Shown here: in pieces, positions 9,463 through 17,969 of the stretch
Numbering within the stretch: the stretch's first letter is position 1
Layout of the letters: each line of letters begins with the position of its first letter
NCBI RefSeq assembly: GCF_913776295.1
Contig: NZ_CAJYOJ010000078.1
Location: 112,487 to 176,486 of the forward strand
Reading direction: 5' to 3'
DNA: 64,000 nucleotides
DNA from: an uncultured Pedobacter sp.
GTDB taxonomy: Bacteria; Bacteroidota; Bacteroidia; Sphingobacteriales; Sphingobacteriaceae
Notes under the pieces: model-generated
Databases searched by the model: none
Told to the model about the DNA's origin: nothing
What the model saw: only the letters and a program-made list of their open reading frames with translations
Made by a program: the position numbers and the translations under genes

Positions 9463-11100
9463 TTATAAGCTAACCCCTCTTTTCCAGGGGATAAAATCAT
9501 CCTGGTTGAGCTGTACGGCTTTTGGCATTTCTTCTCCACTGGCTACTTTAATACAGTATTCCAATATATCTTCGCCCATTTCGTTTATGGTTTTTTCTCC
9601 GTTAATTACAGGTCCGGTATCGATGTCAATGATATCACTCATTCGGTTGGCCAGAACAGAATTGGTAGCGACTTTAATGGTCGGGCAAACCGGGTTTCCT
9701 GTCGGTGTGCCTAAGCCCGTGGTAAATAAAATTAAGGTCGCTCCGGCAGCGGCTTTACCCGTAGTGGCTTCCACATCATTTCCCGGGGTACATACTAAAC
9801 TTAAACCGGGTTTGGTTACAGGTTCAGTATAATCTAAAACATCTACAATAGGCGAGGAGCCTGCTTTTCGGGCAGCACCTGCTGATTTGATGGCATCGGT
9901 AATTAAACCGTCTTTGATGTTTCCCGGAGAAGGATTCATATAAAAGCCGGATCCAACTTTATGTGCCAAATCATCGTATTCAGTCATTAAGCGGATAAAC
10001 TTTTCAGCAGTTGCCTGATCAACAGATCTGTCGATCATTTCCTGTTCTACACCGCAAAGTTCGGGGAACTCTGCCAACAAAACTTTCGCACCCAGTGCAA
10101 CCAGCAAATCTGCACAATAACCAACTGCCGGGTTTGCGGAAATGCCACTGAAACCATCGCTGCCGCCGCATTTAACCCCTACGCACATTTTGCTGAGCGG
10201 TGCTGCTTTACGTTCCTGTTTATTAATAAACATCAATCCTTCAAAAGTATTGCGGATTGCATTTTGGATCAATTGTTCTTCACTTTGTGCTTTTTGCTGC
10301 TCAAAAATTAAAAGGGGTTTATCAAAATCCGGATCCAGGGCAAAAAGATCGCGTTTAAAATCCGCTACCTGCAAATGCTGGCAACCCAAACTTAAAACGG
10401 TTATTCCGGCCACATTGGGGTGATGGGCATAAGCTGCCAGTAATTTGCTTAGCGTATCAGCATCCTGTCGTGTTCCGCCACATCCACCATTATGCGTCAG
10501 AAATTTAATGCCGTCTACATTTTTAAAAGTGCGGTTGGGCCGATTTACCTTAGGCTCAAAAGTAATCTTATTGATGTCCTCTCCATTTTCAAAAGCCTGA
10601 ACCAGTTTGTGTGTATAAGATTTATACTTATCGCCCACAGCATAACCCAATTCACCATAAAGCGATTCTTTGATGATATCTAAATTCCTGTTTTCGCAAA
10701 AAACAGTAGGGATAAACAGCCAATAATTAGCCGTACCCACCTCGCCATTTTTACGGTGATAACCGTTAAAGCTGCGGTCTGCATATTTGTGCACATCAGG
10801 TGCATTCCATTTATAGTCAAAATTGCGATAGGCAAATGGTTCAGCAGCATGTTTGGTATTATCAACGTTCATTCGCATACCCGCTTTTACGTCAAACTGC
10901 ACTTTTCCAACCAGAACGCCATACATCACTACTTCATCACCAGCTTTCATGTCATGCATAAAAAATTTATGTTTGGCTGGAATTTCATCAGCAATAACAT
11001 AGGTATTTTCTTCATGCAATATTAAGGTACCCGTCGGCAGGTCTTGTAACGCAACTAAAACGTTATCAGCATGGTTAATTTTGATGACTAATTTTTTCAT
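9463..11100 (-). CDS. UxaA-family (altronate dehydratase-like) hydro-lyase
   Basis: Enzyme of 545 residues with the two-domain build of altronate/galactarate dehydratases: an N-terminal SAF domain (about 1-95) and the large metal-dependent catalytic domain (NGGCGGTRQD, VGVKCGGSDGFSGISANPAVG, with conserved Cys residues). Family members dehydrate sugar acids to 2-keto-3-deoxy acids. The start at ATG 11098-11100 (MKKLVIKI) is preferred over a TTG two codons upstream. The gene is 7 bp behind fucP and followed by an SDR gene, so here it may act on L-fuconate rather than altronate. That substrate is inference from context only; no uronate isomerase or uxaB/uxuA genes are near. Confidence 0.85.
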   Translation of the reverse strand: MKKLVIKINHADNVLVALQDLPTGTLILHEENTYVIADEIPAKHKFFMHDMKAGDEVVMYGVLVGKVQFDVKAGMRMNVDNTKHAAEPFAYRNFDYKWNAPDVHKYADRSFNGYHRKNGEVGTANYWLFIPTVFCENRNLDIIKESLYGELGYAVGDKYKSYTHKLVQAFENGEDINKITFEPKVNRPNRTFKNVDGIKFLTHNGGCGGTRQDADTLSKLLAAYAHHPNVAGITVLSLGCQHLQVADFKRDLFALDPDFDKPLLIFEQQKAQSEEQLIQNAIRNTFEGLMFINKQERKAAPLSKMCVGVKCGGSDGFSGISANPAVGYCADLLVALGAKVLLAEFPELCGVEQEMIDRSVDQATAEKFIRLMTEYDDLAHKVGSGFYMNPSPGNIKDGLITDAIKSAGAARKAGSSPIVDVLDYTEPVTKPGLSLVCTPGNDVEATTGKAAAGATLILFTTGLGTPTGNPVCPTIKVATNSVLANRMSDIIDIDTGPVINGEKTINEMGEDILEYCIKVASGEEMPKAVQLNQDDFIPWKRGVSL

Positions 11101-11107
11101 TGTCAAT

Positions 11108-12418
11108 TTATACTTCTAAACTTATTTCTTTTTCTACATGATCGGGTTTCCATCCTTTCCAGCCAAAGTAAAACACTACCAGAAAGCATACAAAAGGAAC
11201 CAGGTAGCCATACTGGATGTTGTGGGCCGCGTCAGATATAAGGCCTAAAACCGGAGGCAAAAATGCACCACCAACAATAGACATTACGATTAAAGAGGAA
11301 CCCAGTTTTGTATCCTTACCCAAACCGGCAATGCCCAACGAAAATATGGTTGGAAACATGATCGACATAAAAAAGGCGACACCAATCAATGCATAAACGG
11401 TAATCATTCCGCTTCCAAAAATGGCTAAAAGGGTAAGCAAAGCACTGATTAATGCGTACAACATCAATAACTTATGTGGCGCGATACACCTCATAAAAAT
11501 GGTGCCTGCAAATCTGCCGATCATAAAAGCTAAACCTGCTGCACCAGCATACCACTTTGCTTCGTACTGACTTATACTGGCTGATGAGGTTACGAAACTG
11601 ATGAATAAACTCAAAACGCAAACCTGTGCGCCTACATAAAAAAACTGACCAATAATTGCCCAGCGTAAATGGCTGTGGCCTAATACATGGCGAAAGCTGC
11701 TTTTTTCCTCAACATTTTCTTCTTCCTTGATGTCAGGCAGTTTGGTGAAAATGAATAGGATAGCGACTATTATAATCAGGATGCCTAAAATTAAGTACGG
11801 TGCCTTTACAGTCGACGCTTCTTCGAGCATATAAGCCTGTTTTTCCAAAGGGAACATTTTCGCCAATTGTGCATCGGTATACTTTACTTCGGTAAAAATA
11901 AATTTACCTCCGATTACCGGTGCTAAAAAAGCCGCAAAACCATTAAAGGATTGAGAGAAGTTTAATCGCTGCGTAGCAGTTTCGGGTGGCCCCAGTACGG
12001 TGACGTAAGGGTTTGCCGCCGTTTCCAGAAAGGTTAAACCGCAAGCGATGATAAAAAGAGCACCTAAGAAAAAAACATATTGTGCAGTATTGGCCGCAGG
12101 TATGAATAGTAAACAGCCAATGGCGAATAAAAAAAGTCCGAGAATAATACCGCTTTTGTAACCGTATCTGCGCATAATATAGCCTGCAGGTAGTGCCAGT
12201 AAAAAATAGGCAATAAAAACAGATGAATCGACCAGGGTTGATTCGAAGACATTTAGTTGAAACGCCTTACGTAAATGTGGAATCAATATCGGATCGAGAT
12301 TGTGGACGAAGCCCCAGAAGAAAAACAAACTGGTAACTAAAATTAGGGGGAATAAATATCCGCTGCCATTTTTTGATTGACCGGATACTTTAAAATTTGC
12401 AGGTGTAATTTGGCTCAT
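11108..12418 (-). CDS. fucP: L-fucose:H+ symporter (FucP-family MFS permease)
   Basis: Membrane protein of 436 residues with about 12 hydrophobic segments. The opening LVTSLFFFWGFVHNLDPILIPHL matches the FucP family, in which this region carries the conserved Asn and Asp residues of the sugar/proton site, and FLETAANPYVTVLG is the other hallmark of the FucP/glucose-galactose (GluP) subgroup. It would import L-fucose, although GluP-type substrates (galactose, glucose, N-acetylglucosamine) cannot be excluded. First gene of a minus-strand set with the UxaA-type enzyme and SDR, divergent from an AraC regulator 338 bp away. Confidence 0.85.
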   Translation of the reverse strand: MSQITPANFKVSGQSKNGSGYLFPLILVTSLFFFWGFVHNLDPILIPHLRKAFQLNVFESTLVDSSVFIAYFLLALPAGYIMRRYGYKSGIILGLFLFAIGCLLFIPAANTAQYVFFLGALFIIACGLTFLETAANPYVTVLGPPETATQRLNFSQSFNGFAAFLAPVIGGKFIFTEVKYTDAQLAKMFPLEKQAYMLEEASTVKAPYLILGILIIIVAILFIFTKLPDIKEEENVEEKSSFRHVLGHSHLRWAIIGQFFYVGAQVCVLSLFISFVTSSASISQYEAKWYAGAAGLAFMIGRFAGTIFMRCIAPHKLLMLYALISALLTLLAIFGSGMITVYALIGVAFFMSIMFPTIFSLGIAGLGKDTKLGSSLIVMSIVGGAFLPPVLGLISDAAHNIQYGYLVPFVCFLVVFYFGWKGWKPDHVEKEISLEV

Positions 12419-12756
12419 GTTTATTTGGTTATAAAATGGTTTAAGCAGTTGTTGCTAAAATAAAAATAGTTAAACTTTGGGAACCTCCGGCTATTAACTA
12501 CCAACTGATTAAGACCAGGCAAAGTTTTTTCTGACCGGGCTGTGGAGCTAAAGGCAAATTTAGCGTACAATTTATTTATATAACAAAACGAAAATAATCC
12601 AACTTCATATGGCGTTTCTGGTGAATTGCAGCTTTACAAATTAAACCGTTCAGCATTAATAAAAATTTAACCTTATCATCTAATTATTAAATGATATTAG
12701 CTTGATTTTTCGCATTGTAAATTAATTTTGCATATTAGATTGATTTTTTAGATTTT
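12419..12756. other. Divergent intergenic region between fucP and its AraC regulator
   Basis: 338 bp, AT-rich, between divergently transcribed genes. It should hold promoters for both directions and the regulator's operator. The regulator-side promoter is listed separately. I did not find a convincing operator repeat by eye. Confidence 0.5.
12701..12730 (+). promoter_or_regulatory. Putative Bacteroidota-type promoter of the AraC regulator
   Basis: TAATTTTG at 12723-12730 matches the -7 consensus TAnnTTTG, with CTTG at 12701-12704 as a weak -33 element, 18 bp apart. It ends 26 bp before the ATG at 12757. Pattern match only. Confidence 0.4.
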
Positions 12757-13626
12757 ATGAAACCGCATTTACTTAATGTATCGACCAATTCTGTAGATTC
12801 TTTTAGCGCGAGAAGAGATGTTATGCCCGACGTAAATAACCGTTGGCATTACCATTCTGCTTTGGAATTGATTTACATTAAAAAAGGAAGGGGTACGCAG
12901 TTTATCGGCGATAGCATCAAAAATTTTAAGGATGGCGATGTAATTTTGCTGGGGAGCAATCTGCCGCATTACTGGCGTTTTGATCCGGAATTTTTTGATG
13001 ATAAAGTTTGTGAACCAGTTGATGTTTACGTGATTCATTTTAAAGAAGATTTTTTGGGAAGAGACTTTCTGGAACTACCCGAAAATCAGGAAATCAGAAA
13101 GGTTATGCTGCAATCAACACAGGGAATTCAGCTGCAAGGTGTTTCGAAAGAAAAAATTGCCGGTTTAATGCCGCAGATTATTGACGCAAAAGGCACCATG
13201 CGGATTATCAAAATACTCGAAGTATTAACAGAAATAGCCAATTGTGAAGAAAGAAACACGTTGGTATCATTGGGTTTTAAACCTAATTTTTTAGATAATG
13301 AAAAAGACAGGATCCAATCTATTTATAATTATACCATTAGCAATTACAAGAATAAGATAGAACTAAAAGAAATCGCTGCAGTAGCTAAAATTAGCCCAAA
13401 TTCGTTCTGTAAATTCTTTAAAACCAAAAGTAGAAAAACCTATACGCAGTTTCTAAATGAGATCAGGGTAGGGCAGGCCTGCAAATTATTGATCGAAAAT
13501 AACCTGACTGTGAAAGAAATCTGTTATGATTGTGGATTTTACAATTTCACCAGTTTCCACAAATATTTTAGGGAAATAACAGGTAAAACGCCATTGAAAT
13601 ATCAGCAGGCTTTTTCCAGGCAATAA
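12757..13626 (+). CDS. AraC-family transcriptional regulator (cupin + HTH)
   Basis: Regulator of 289 residues: an N-terminal cupin-type ligand-binding domain (about 20-130, with NRWHYHSALELIYIKKGRGT and DVILLGSNLPHYW) and a C-terminal double helix-turn-helix (about 195-285; IELKEIAAVAKISPNSFCKFFK and LTVKEICYDCGFYNFTSFHKYF). Located divergently upstream of fucP and the dehydratase genes, it is the probable local regulator responding to the sugar or its acid. Family certain, role inferred from position. Confidence 0.9.
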   Translation: MKPHLLNVSTNSVDSFSARRDVMPDVNNRWHYHSALELIYIKKGRGTQFIGDSIKNFKDGDVILLGSNLPHYWRFDPEFFDDKVCEPVDVYVIHFKEDFLGRDFLELPENQEIRKVMLQSTQGIQLQGVSKEKIAGLMPQIIDAKGTMRIIKILEVLTEIANCEERNTLVSLGFKPNFLDNEKDRIQSIYNYTISNYKNKIELKEIAAVAKISPNSFCKFFKTKSRKTYTQFLNEIRVGQACKLLIENNLTVKEICYDCGFYNFTSFHKYFREITGKTPLKYQQAFSRQ

Positions 13627-13770
13627 TGTATCTTAATGAGTTTTTTAATATCATTTTCCTGTTGGAAATACCGGAAGTTAAAAATATTCGCACAAATATT
13701 GTTGATGTCCGGTTAAATCAGGTTCTGTTCTTCGATTGAAAACTGATGCAGCCGAATGTTGAAACTTATT

Positions 13771-13802
13771 TTTGATAATAATAGGTTTATAACTTAAGTT
13801 TG
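13771..13802 (+). promoter_or_regulatory. Bacteroidota primary-sigma promoter
   Basis: TTTG at 13771-13774 and TAAGTTTG at 13795-13802 are separated by 20 bp and fit TTTG-N19/20-TAnnTTTG. The start codon of the small membrane protein follows 20 bp later at 13822. Confidence 0.55.
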
Positions 13803-13821
13803 TACTCTAACCGAATATTTT

Positions 13822-14031
13822 ATGAGCAATACCTCTAATCCGAAACCCAAAGAAAAAGGTGATTGGATAGACAATGACCATAATAACCTTAATAACCCTT
13901 ATACGACTGGCTCCAAACACAAGTTTGAAGGATGGCCGATTTTATGGATTCTCATTGCTATATTTTTAATTGCCGCAGTTTTATGGTATACAGGAGCTGC
14001 TCCCTATTTAATTAAATGGCTGGCCGGATAA
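13822..14031 (+). CDS. Small single-TM membrane protein, function unknown
   Basis: 69 residues: a hydrophilic N-terminus rich in Asn, Lys and Asp (about 1-36) and one hydrophobic helix (WPILWILIAIFLIAAVLWY, about 38-56) with a short tail. It has a well-formed promoter upstream and no partner gene in the same operon. I do not recognise a family; similar small proteins of this build occur in Pedobacter-like genomes, from memory. Confidence 0.65.
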   Translation: MSNTSNPKPKEKGDWIDNDHNNLNNPYTTGSKHKFEGWPILWILIAIFLIAAVLWYTGAAPYLIKWLAG

Positions 14032-14149
14032 ATAAAATTATTGTTGAGCTATATTGAATGCAGATTTGATGAAAGACATAGATAGGTTTTTCTAAAAGTT
14101 GATGTGTAACTTAAGGGAGAGGCTAACTTGGATGACAGAGAAAGGCTAA

Positions 14150-14260
14150 TTAAAATTTTTCATCATCGCTGGGAATCTGTTCAGCGGAAAAATAACAGTA
14201 CAACATTAATCCAAAAGAAATAAAGTAAAATACCGCAATGACTAAAAGGAATGTGCTCAT
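14150..14260 (-). CDS. 36-residue small membrane protein, function unknown
   Basis: An ATG at 14258-14260 opens 36 codons ending in TAA. The product has one strongly hydrophobic helix (FLLVIAVFYFISFGLMLYCY, about 4-23) followed by an acidic tail (SAEQIPSDDEKF). The helix-plus-acidic-tail layout is typical of real small membrane proteins and the reading frame explains an otherwise empty gap. It is convergent with the 69-residue protein at 13822-14031. No family recognised. Confidence 0.45.
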   Translation of the reverse strand: MSTFLLVIAVFYFISFGLMLYCYFSAEQIPSDDEKF

Positions 14261-14419
14261 AAAGTTTGTTATTTGGTTAGTGTAATTATAACGTTAAGTT
14301 ATCCTTAATATGATATTATTGTGCATTTATTTGACGCAAATTATCAACAAAATTGATTTTTCGTGTTGAAAACTATTAATTTAGTTTTTGTGTAACATGC
14401 TTTAGCCTTCAATTAAGTT

Positions 14420-15379
14420 TTATTTCGGCTGAAATTTATCCCGGTATTGGGATGGTGTCATCCCTACAGATTTTCTAAATACTTTCCTAAATGCTTTTGG
14501 GTCATTATACCCCGAATTGTAAATAACCTCTGTCATTTGCTGTGCGGTTTGCTCCAACAGTTTTTTAGCGGCTTCGATCCGGGTTTGTTGAAGATACTCA
14601 ATAGGGGTAATCCCAATTACCTGCTTAAAGCGGCGTACTATATTTCTTCTGCTGGAAGGAATATCTTTGATCATCTCTTCAATAGTGGCTACATCCTGAT
14701 AATTATTTTCAATTTTCTGCTGAGCAGAAGCAACAAGTTCGTCATTATGGTGGCGCAACGGTTGGAAGGTGCTAAAATAAGACTGGTTTACGCGGTCCAT
14801 ATCAATGGCAAAAATTTTGGCTACTTTAACGGCCATATCTTTTCCGCAATGAAGCTGTAACAGGTGCAACAACAAATGAAAAGTAGAGGTAGCGCCGCCG
14901 CTGGTAAATAATCTGCCGTCTTGTGTTACCGTTTTATCAGCCTTTAAATGCACCAATGGAAATGCAGTAGAAAAAGCAGCACAGGCATCTACATGTGTAG
15001 TGGCCGTTTTGCCATTCAGCAATCCAGATGCGGCCAGTAAAAATGCACCGGTGCAAAAGGTGGCGATTTCGGCTCCTTCGGTATATTGTTTAGTTAACCA
15101 TGGGAGGTATTCACTGTTGGCGTGGATACAATCTTTTATATCAGGGTTGGCAAATGACGGGATTAAAATTAATGCCAGCCGACCTGTATCTTCCAAGGGT
15201 AAATGGGGATGTGTGCTAAAGCTATAATGATGATGGCCGAGGGTGATTAAATTAATGTTAAATGGGGCTTCCTGACCATCTTTTGTGTAAAAACCATTTA
15301 CGGTGTCAAATACATCTAAAATTGCTGCTATGCTTAAGAGTCTGAAATTATGGGGCAGTAAAATACCAACTTGCATCAT
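14420..15379 (-). CDS. GlxA-family transcriptional regulator (DJ-1/PfpI + AraC HTH)
   Basis: 319 residues from ATG at 15377-15379 (MMQVGILLPHNFRLL). The N-terminal DJ-1/PfpI domain (about 1-185) keeps the nucleophile-elbow cysteine in ATFCTGAFLLAASGLLNG; the C-terminal AraC double HTH is at about 225-315 (ATIEEMIKDIPSSRRNIVRRFK, GYNDPKAFRKVFRKSVGMTP). An extension to a TTG at 15436 reads through intergenic sequence and is rejected. Such regulators often respond to amines or other small molecules. No target is evident. Confidence 0.88.
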   Translation of the reverse strand: MMQVGILLPHNFRLLSIAAILDVFDTVNGFYTKDGQEAPFNINLITLGHHHYSFSTHPHLPLEDTGRLALILIPSFANPDIKDCIHANSEYLPWLTKQYTEGAEIATFCTGAFLLAASGLLNGKTATTHVDACAAFSTAFPLVHLKADKTVTQDGRLFTSGGATSTFHLLLHLLQLHCGKDMAVKVAKIFAIDMDRVNQSYFSTFQPLRHHNDELVASAQQKIENNYQDVATIEEMIKDIPSSRRNIVRRFKQVIGITPIEYLQQTRIEAAKKLLEQTAQQMTEVIYNSGYNDPKAFRKVFRKSVGMTPSQYRDKFQPK

Positions 15380-15733
15380 TTGGTTAAAATTTAGGTATCG
15401 TAAATATATATACAATTTGTCTGAAATGCCCCTCAAAATTGACTTTTATGGCAAGGGTGTTCACTTAAATTAACCACTAACTTTATTGCAGGTAAATGAT
15501 CTGGTTCACAATGCCTGTAGGGTACTATAATTATGCTTACCTCATAAAATAGCATCAATATGTTACGTGCCGATGGAAAGCATATCATTTTAAATGATCG
15601 GTTTTTGCAACTACATCAAGCCTATGGAGATATGGTGAATTGCCCAATAGATAACCAGATACGAACTAATTACAGTTGATCGGAAATAATAGTATAAGAA
15701 GCCAATGAAATATATTGGCATTTTGAAAAATTT
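15380..15733. other. Intergenic region, nothing supported
   Basis: 354 bp between divergent genes. A 39-codon frame at about 15559 has no family features. Promoters for both neighbours are expected but not located. Confidence 0.4.
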
Positions 15734-16147
15734 ATGAGAAACAATAAGCTTGATCTATTAAATCCATATATCGGCAAATGGAAAACAGAAGGTTTAACAA
15801 AATCAGGGGTGGTAATTGCCGGGACAGATACCTATGAGTGGGTTGACGGCGGCTTTTTCCTGAAACATGAGGTTGATGTGAAGTTTGGCAACAAAACTAT
15901 CCGCTCTTTGGAAATTATGCACTATGATGATATGGAAGATGTGTTTCGGTCGCAATCTTTCGATAATGTAGGCCGTACTTCAATAGCTACCCTTAAAATT
16001 TATGCTGATATCATTTTAATATTTGGTGATGCGGAAAGATTTAAAGGAAATTTTAAAACCCATACAATTGAGGGTACATGGGAGCAATTTGATGGTCAAG
16101 ACTGGGGGTGTTGGATGGATGTAAAGTTGACGAAGATTTCCTTGTAA
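15734..16147 (+). CDS. DUF1579-like small beta-barrel protein
   Basis: 137 residues, no signal peptide. LLNPYIGKWKTEG near the start, the alternating beta-strand pattern, and FKGNFKTHTIEGTWEQFDGQDW near the end are typical of small lipocalin-like barrels annotated DUF1579 or nearby families. Function unknown. A strong inverted repeat follows the stop codon directly. Confidence 0.6.
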   Translation: MRNNKLDLLNPYIGKWKTEGLTKSGVVIAGTDTYEWVDGGFFLKHEVDVKFGNKTIRSLEIMHYDDMEDVFRSQSFDNVGRTSIATLKIYADIILIFGDAERFKGNFKTHTIEGTWEQFDGQDWGCWMDVKLTKISL

Positions 16148-16192
16148 CGTCTTGCTTAACTTCCGACCGGCCGGTGGAAATTAAGCAAGACG
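16148..16192. repeat. Strong inverted repeat directly after stop codon
   Basis: Arms CGTCTTGCTTAACTTCC and GGAAATTAAGCAAGACG pair almost perfectly around GACCGGCCGGT, giving a ~22-bp stem. It touches the TAA at 16145-16147. There is no clear U-tract, so it is either a poor intrinsic terminator, a 3'-end stabiliser or a REP-like unit. Confidence 0.65.
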
Positions 16193-16270
16193 CCCTTTGT
16201 TCACAAGAATATATATATAGATAGAACCAAATCATAACAACCCACATTAAAGGAATTAAAACAAAAAACA

Positions 16271-16687
16271 ATGGCAACACTTAACACATATTTAAATTTT
16301 AATGGCAACACCGAAGAGGCATTCAACTTTTACAAGTCGGTTTTTGGTGGCGAATTTTTGGTTGTACAACGTTATAAAGATGCTCCGGGATGCGGCAGCA
16401 TGCCAGTAAGCGATCAGGAAAAATTGATGCACATTGCCCTACCTATTGGTGGCAATATGCTAATGGGTACTGATGTCACCAATCCGATGCCGCCGGCAAC
16501 ATTTGGTACGGGCATATCACTCTCTGTTGACGCCACTAGCGAAGAAGAAGCAAAACGTTTGTTTGATGGTCTGTCAGCCGGGGGTACCGTAACCATGGCC
16601 TTAGAGAAAACCTTCTGGAATGCACTGTTTGGCATGGCCACTGATAAATTTGGTATTCAATGGATGGTGAATTATGATTATCAGTAG
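16271..16687 (+). CDS. VOC/PhnB-like glyoxalase-fold protein
   Basis: 138 residues of the PhnB-type vicinal-oxygen-chelate fold. The opening YLNFNGNTEEAFNFYKSVFGGEF is the family hallmark, and the C-terminal half ends with TFWNALFGMATDKFGIQWM. Substrate is unknown; members are often annotated as 3-demethylubiquinone methyltransferase-like or glyoxalase-like without support. It stands alone between two short intergenic regions. Confidence 0.85.
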   Translation: MATLNTYLNFNGNTEEAFNFYKSVFGGEFLVVQRYKDAPGCGSMPVSDQEKLMHIALPIGGNMLMGTDVTNPMPPATFGTGISLSVDATSEEEAKRLFDGLSAGGTVTMALEKTFWNALFGMATDKFGIQWMVNYDYQ

Positions 16688-17048
16688 AGTTTTAAATCTC
16701 AAGCTCAAAGTGTAAAGCCTGGAGTTTCTGGTCGAATATTGCCGGTAGATTAAAGATCAATTTATCCTTAATCAACGGCTAGTGATTAATTTCAGGATGA
16801 ATTATTTGACAACAAATAACCAGATCATCAGGCGGTGATGAATGTTAGGGTTTGATTCATTATGCTAAGATATCTGGCCATGAACAAGCAACCTATAACA
16901 CTAAAACGGCGGCTTGAAATTCTGCACTTATTGTCAATCAGCTAATAACCAACAACCAATGCGCGAATGACTAATGACCAATGAACTGATAACCGGTTGA
17001 ATCAATAGATTTTATTATTTTTAAAATACAAACTAAAACTTAACCCTT
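16688..17048. other. Intergenic region, nothing supported
   Basis: 361 bp with no credible frame or RNA. Some short repeated words (AACCAACAACCAATG, GACTAATGACCAATGAACTG) are visible, similar to those at 62320-62510. Confidence 0.4.
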
Positions 17049-17429
17049 ATGAAAATAGCAGTAATTGTTGTACGCGTACTTCTGGCCGCCATGTATCTTT
17101 TCGCCTCAGTAAGCTTTTTCTTTAATTTAATGCCTAAAGAGGCTCCTGCGATGTCGGCAGCTCAAACTACATTTATGTCGGGTATTATGGCATCTGTTTA
17201 TCTAATGCCTTTAATCAAGATAACAGAGCTGATAGGTGGGATACTCTTGCTGATTAACCGTACCGCGCCATTGGCTGCGCTGATCATTTTTCCGGTTACC
17301 CTTAACATTTTTCTTTATCATGCATTTTTGGATCCGAAAGATTTACCGATGGCAGGCGTCATGCTTTTATTTAATTTGTTCCTGTTTTATGCCTATCGGG
17401 CGAAGTATCTGCCCATAGTTTCCAGATAA
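17049..17429 (+). CDS. DoxX-like integral membrane protein
   Basis: 126 residues with four hydrophobic helices (about 3-25, 42-60, 68-90, 98-118). The pattern RVLLAAMYLFASVSFFF, LIKITELIGGILLLINRTAPLAAL and the closing LFNLFLFYAYRAKYL fits the DoxX/SURF4-like family. Function of these four-helix proteins is poorly known. No operon partner on either side within 100 bp. Confidence 0.7.
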   Translation: MKIAVIVVRVLLAAMYLFASVSFFFNLMPKEAPAMSAAQTTFMSGIMASVYLMPLIKITELIGGILLLINRTAPLAALIIFPVTLNIFLYHAFLDPKDLPMAGVMLLFNLFLFYAYRAKYLPIVSR

Positions 17430-17530
17430 TTTGCAGTTTTAAAAACTTTCTCATACTTTTTCCCTTTATTTACTGTTTCGATATCAGGCGTAATGATTAT
17501 CTTTAAAAACTAACTAGAAATAAAAAAAAT

Positions 17531-17962
17531 ATGAGAAAGTTTCCATTTTTGATGCTACTCTTTGTAGCCCTGTCATTTTCTGCTTCGGCGCAGAATAAAG
17601 ATGCAATTATTGGCAAATGGCTTAATCCATCAGGTGAAGGACAAATAGAAATCTATAAAAAAGGTGATAAATTCTATGGAAAACTGGCCTGGATGAAAGA
17701 ACCAAACCTAAATGGTAAACCTAAACTGGATGCCAAAAACCCTAATGCCAATCTGCAGAAACGCGCTTTGCTAAACCTGGAAATATTAAAAGATTTTGTT
17801 TATGAAGATGGCAAGTGGACTGACGGGACAATTTATGATCCAAAGAGTGGTAAAACCTATAGCTGTAACATGACTTTAAAAAGTGCTGATGTACTTAATA
17901 TCCGCGGATATGTTGGTATCTCGCTTTTAGGAAGATCAGAAACTTTTAAACGGGTAAAATAA
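17531..17962 (+). CDS. Secreted DUF2147-like protein
   Basis: 143 residues with a Sec signal peptide (LMLLFVALSFSASAQ). The mature part starts KDAIIGKWLNPSGEGQIEIYKKGDKFYGKL and ends GYVGISLLGRSETFKRV, which is the DUF2147 pattern: a beta-rich extracytoplasmic domain. Function unknown. It is 7 bp upstream of the next gene and probably cotranscribed with it. Confidence 0.8.
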   Translation: MRKFPFLMLLFVALSFSASAQNKDAIIGKWLNPSGEGQIEIYKKGDKFYGKLAWMKEPNLNGKPKLDAKNPNANLQKRALLNLEILKDFVYEDGKWTDGTIYDPKSGKTYSCNMTLKSADVLNIRGYVGISLLGRSETFKRVK

Positions 17963-17969
17963 GCTATCA

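Noticed and set aside
15559..15678. 39-residue frame in an intergenic region
   Set aside because: No family features, signal or promoter support.
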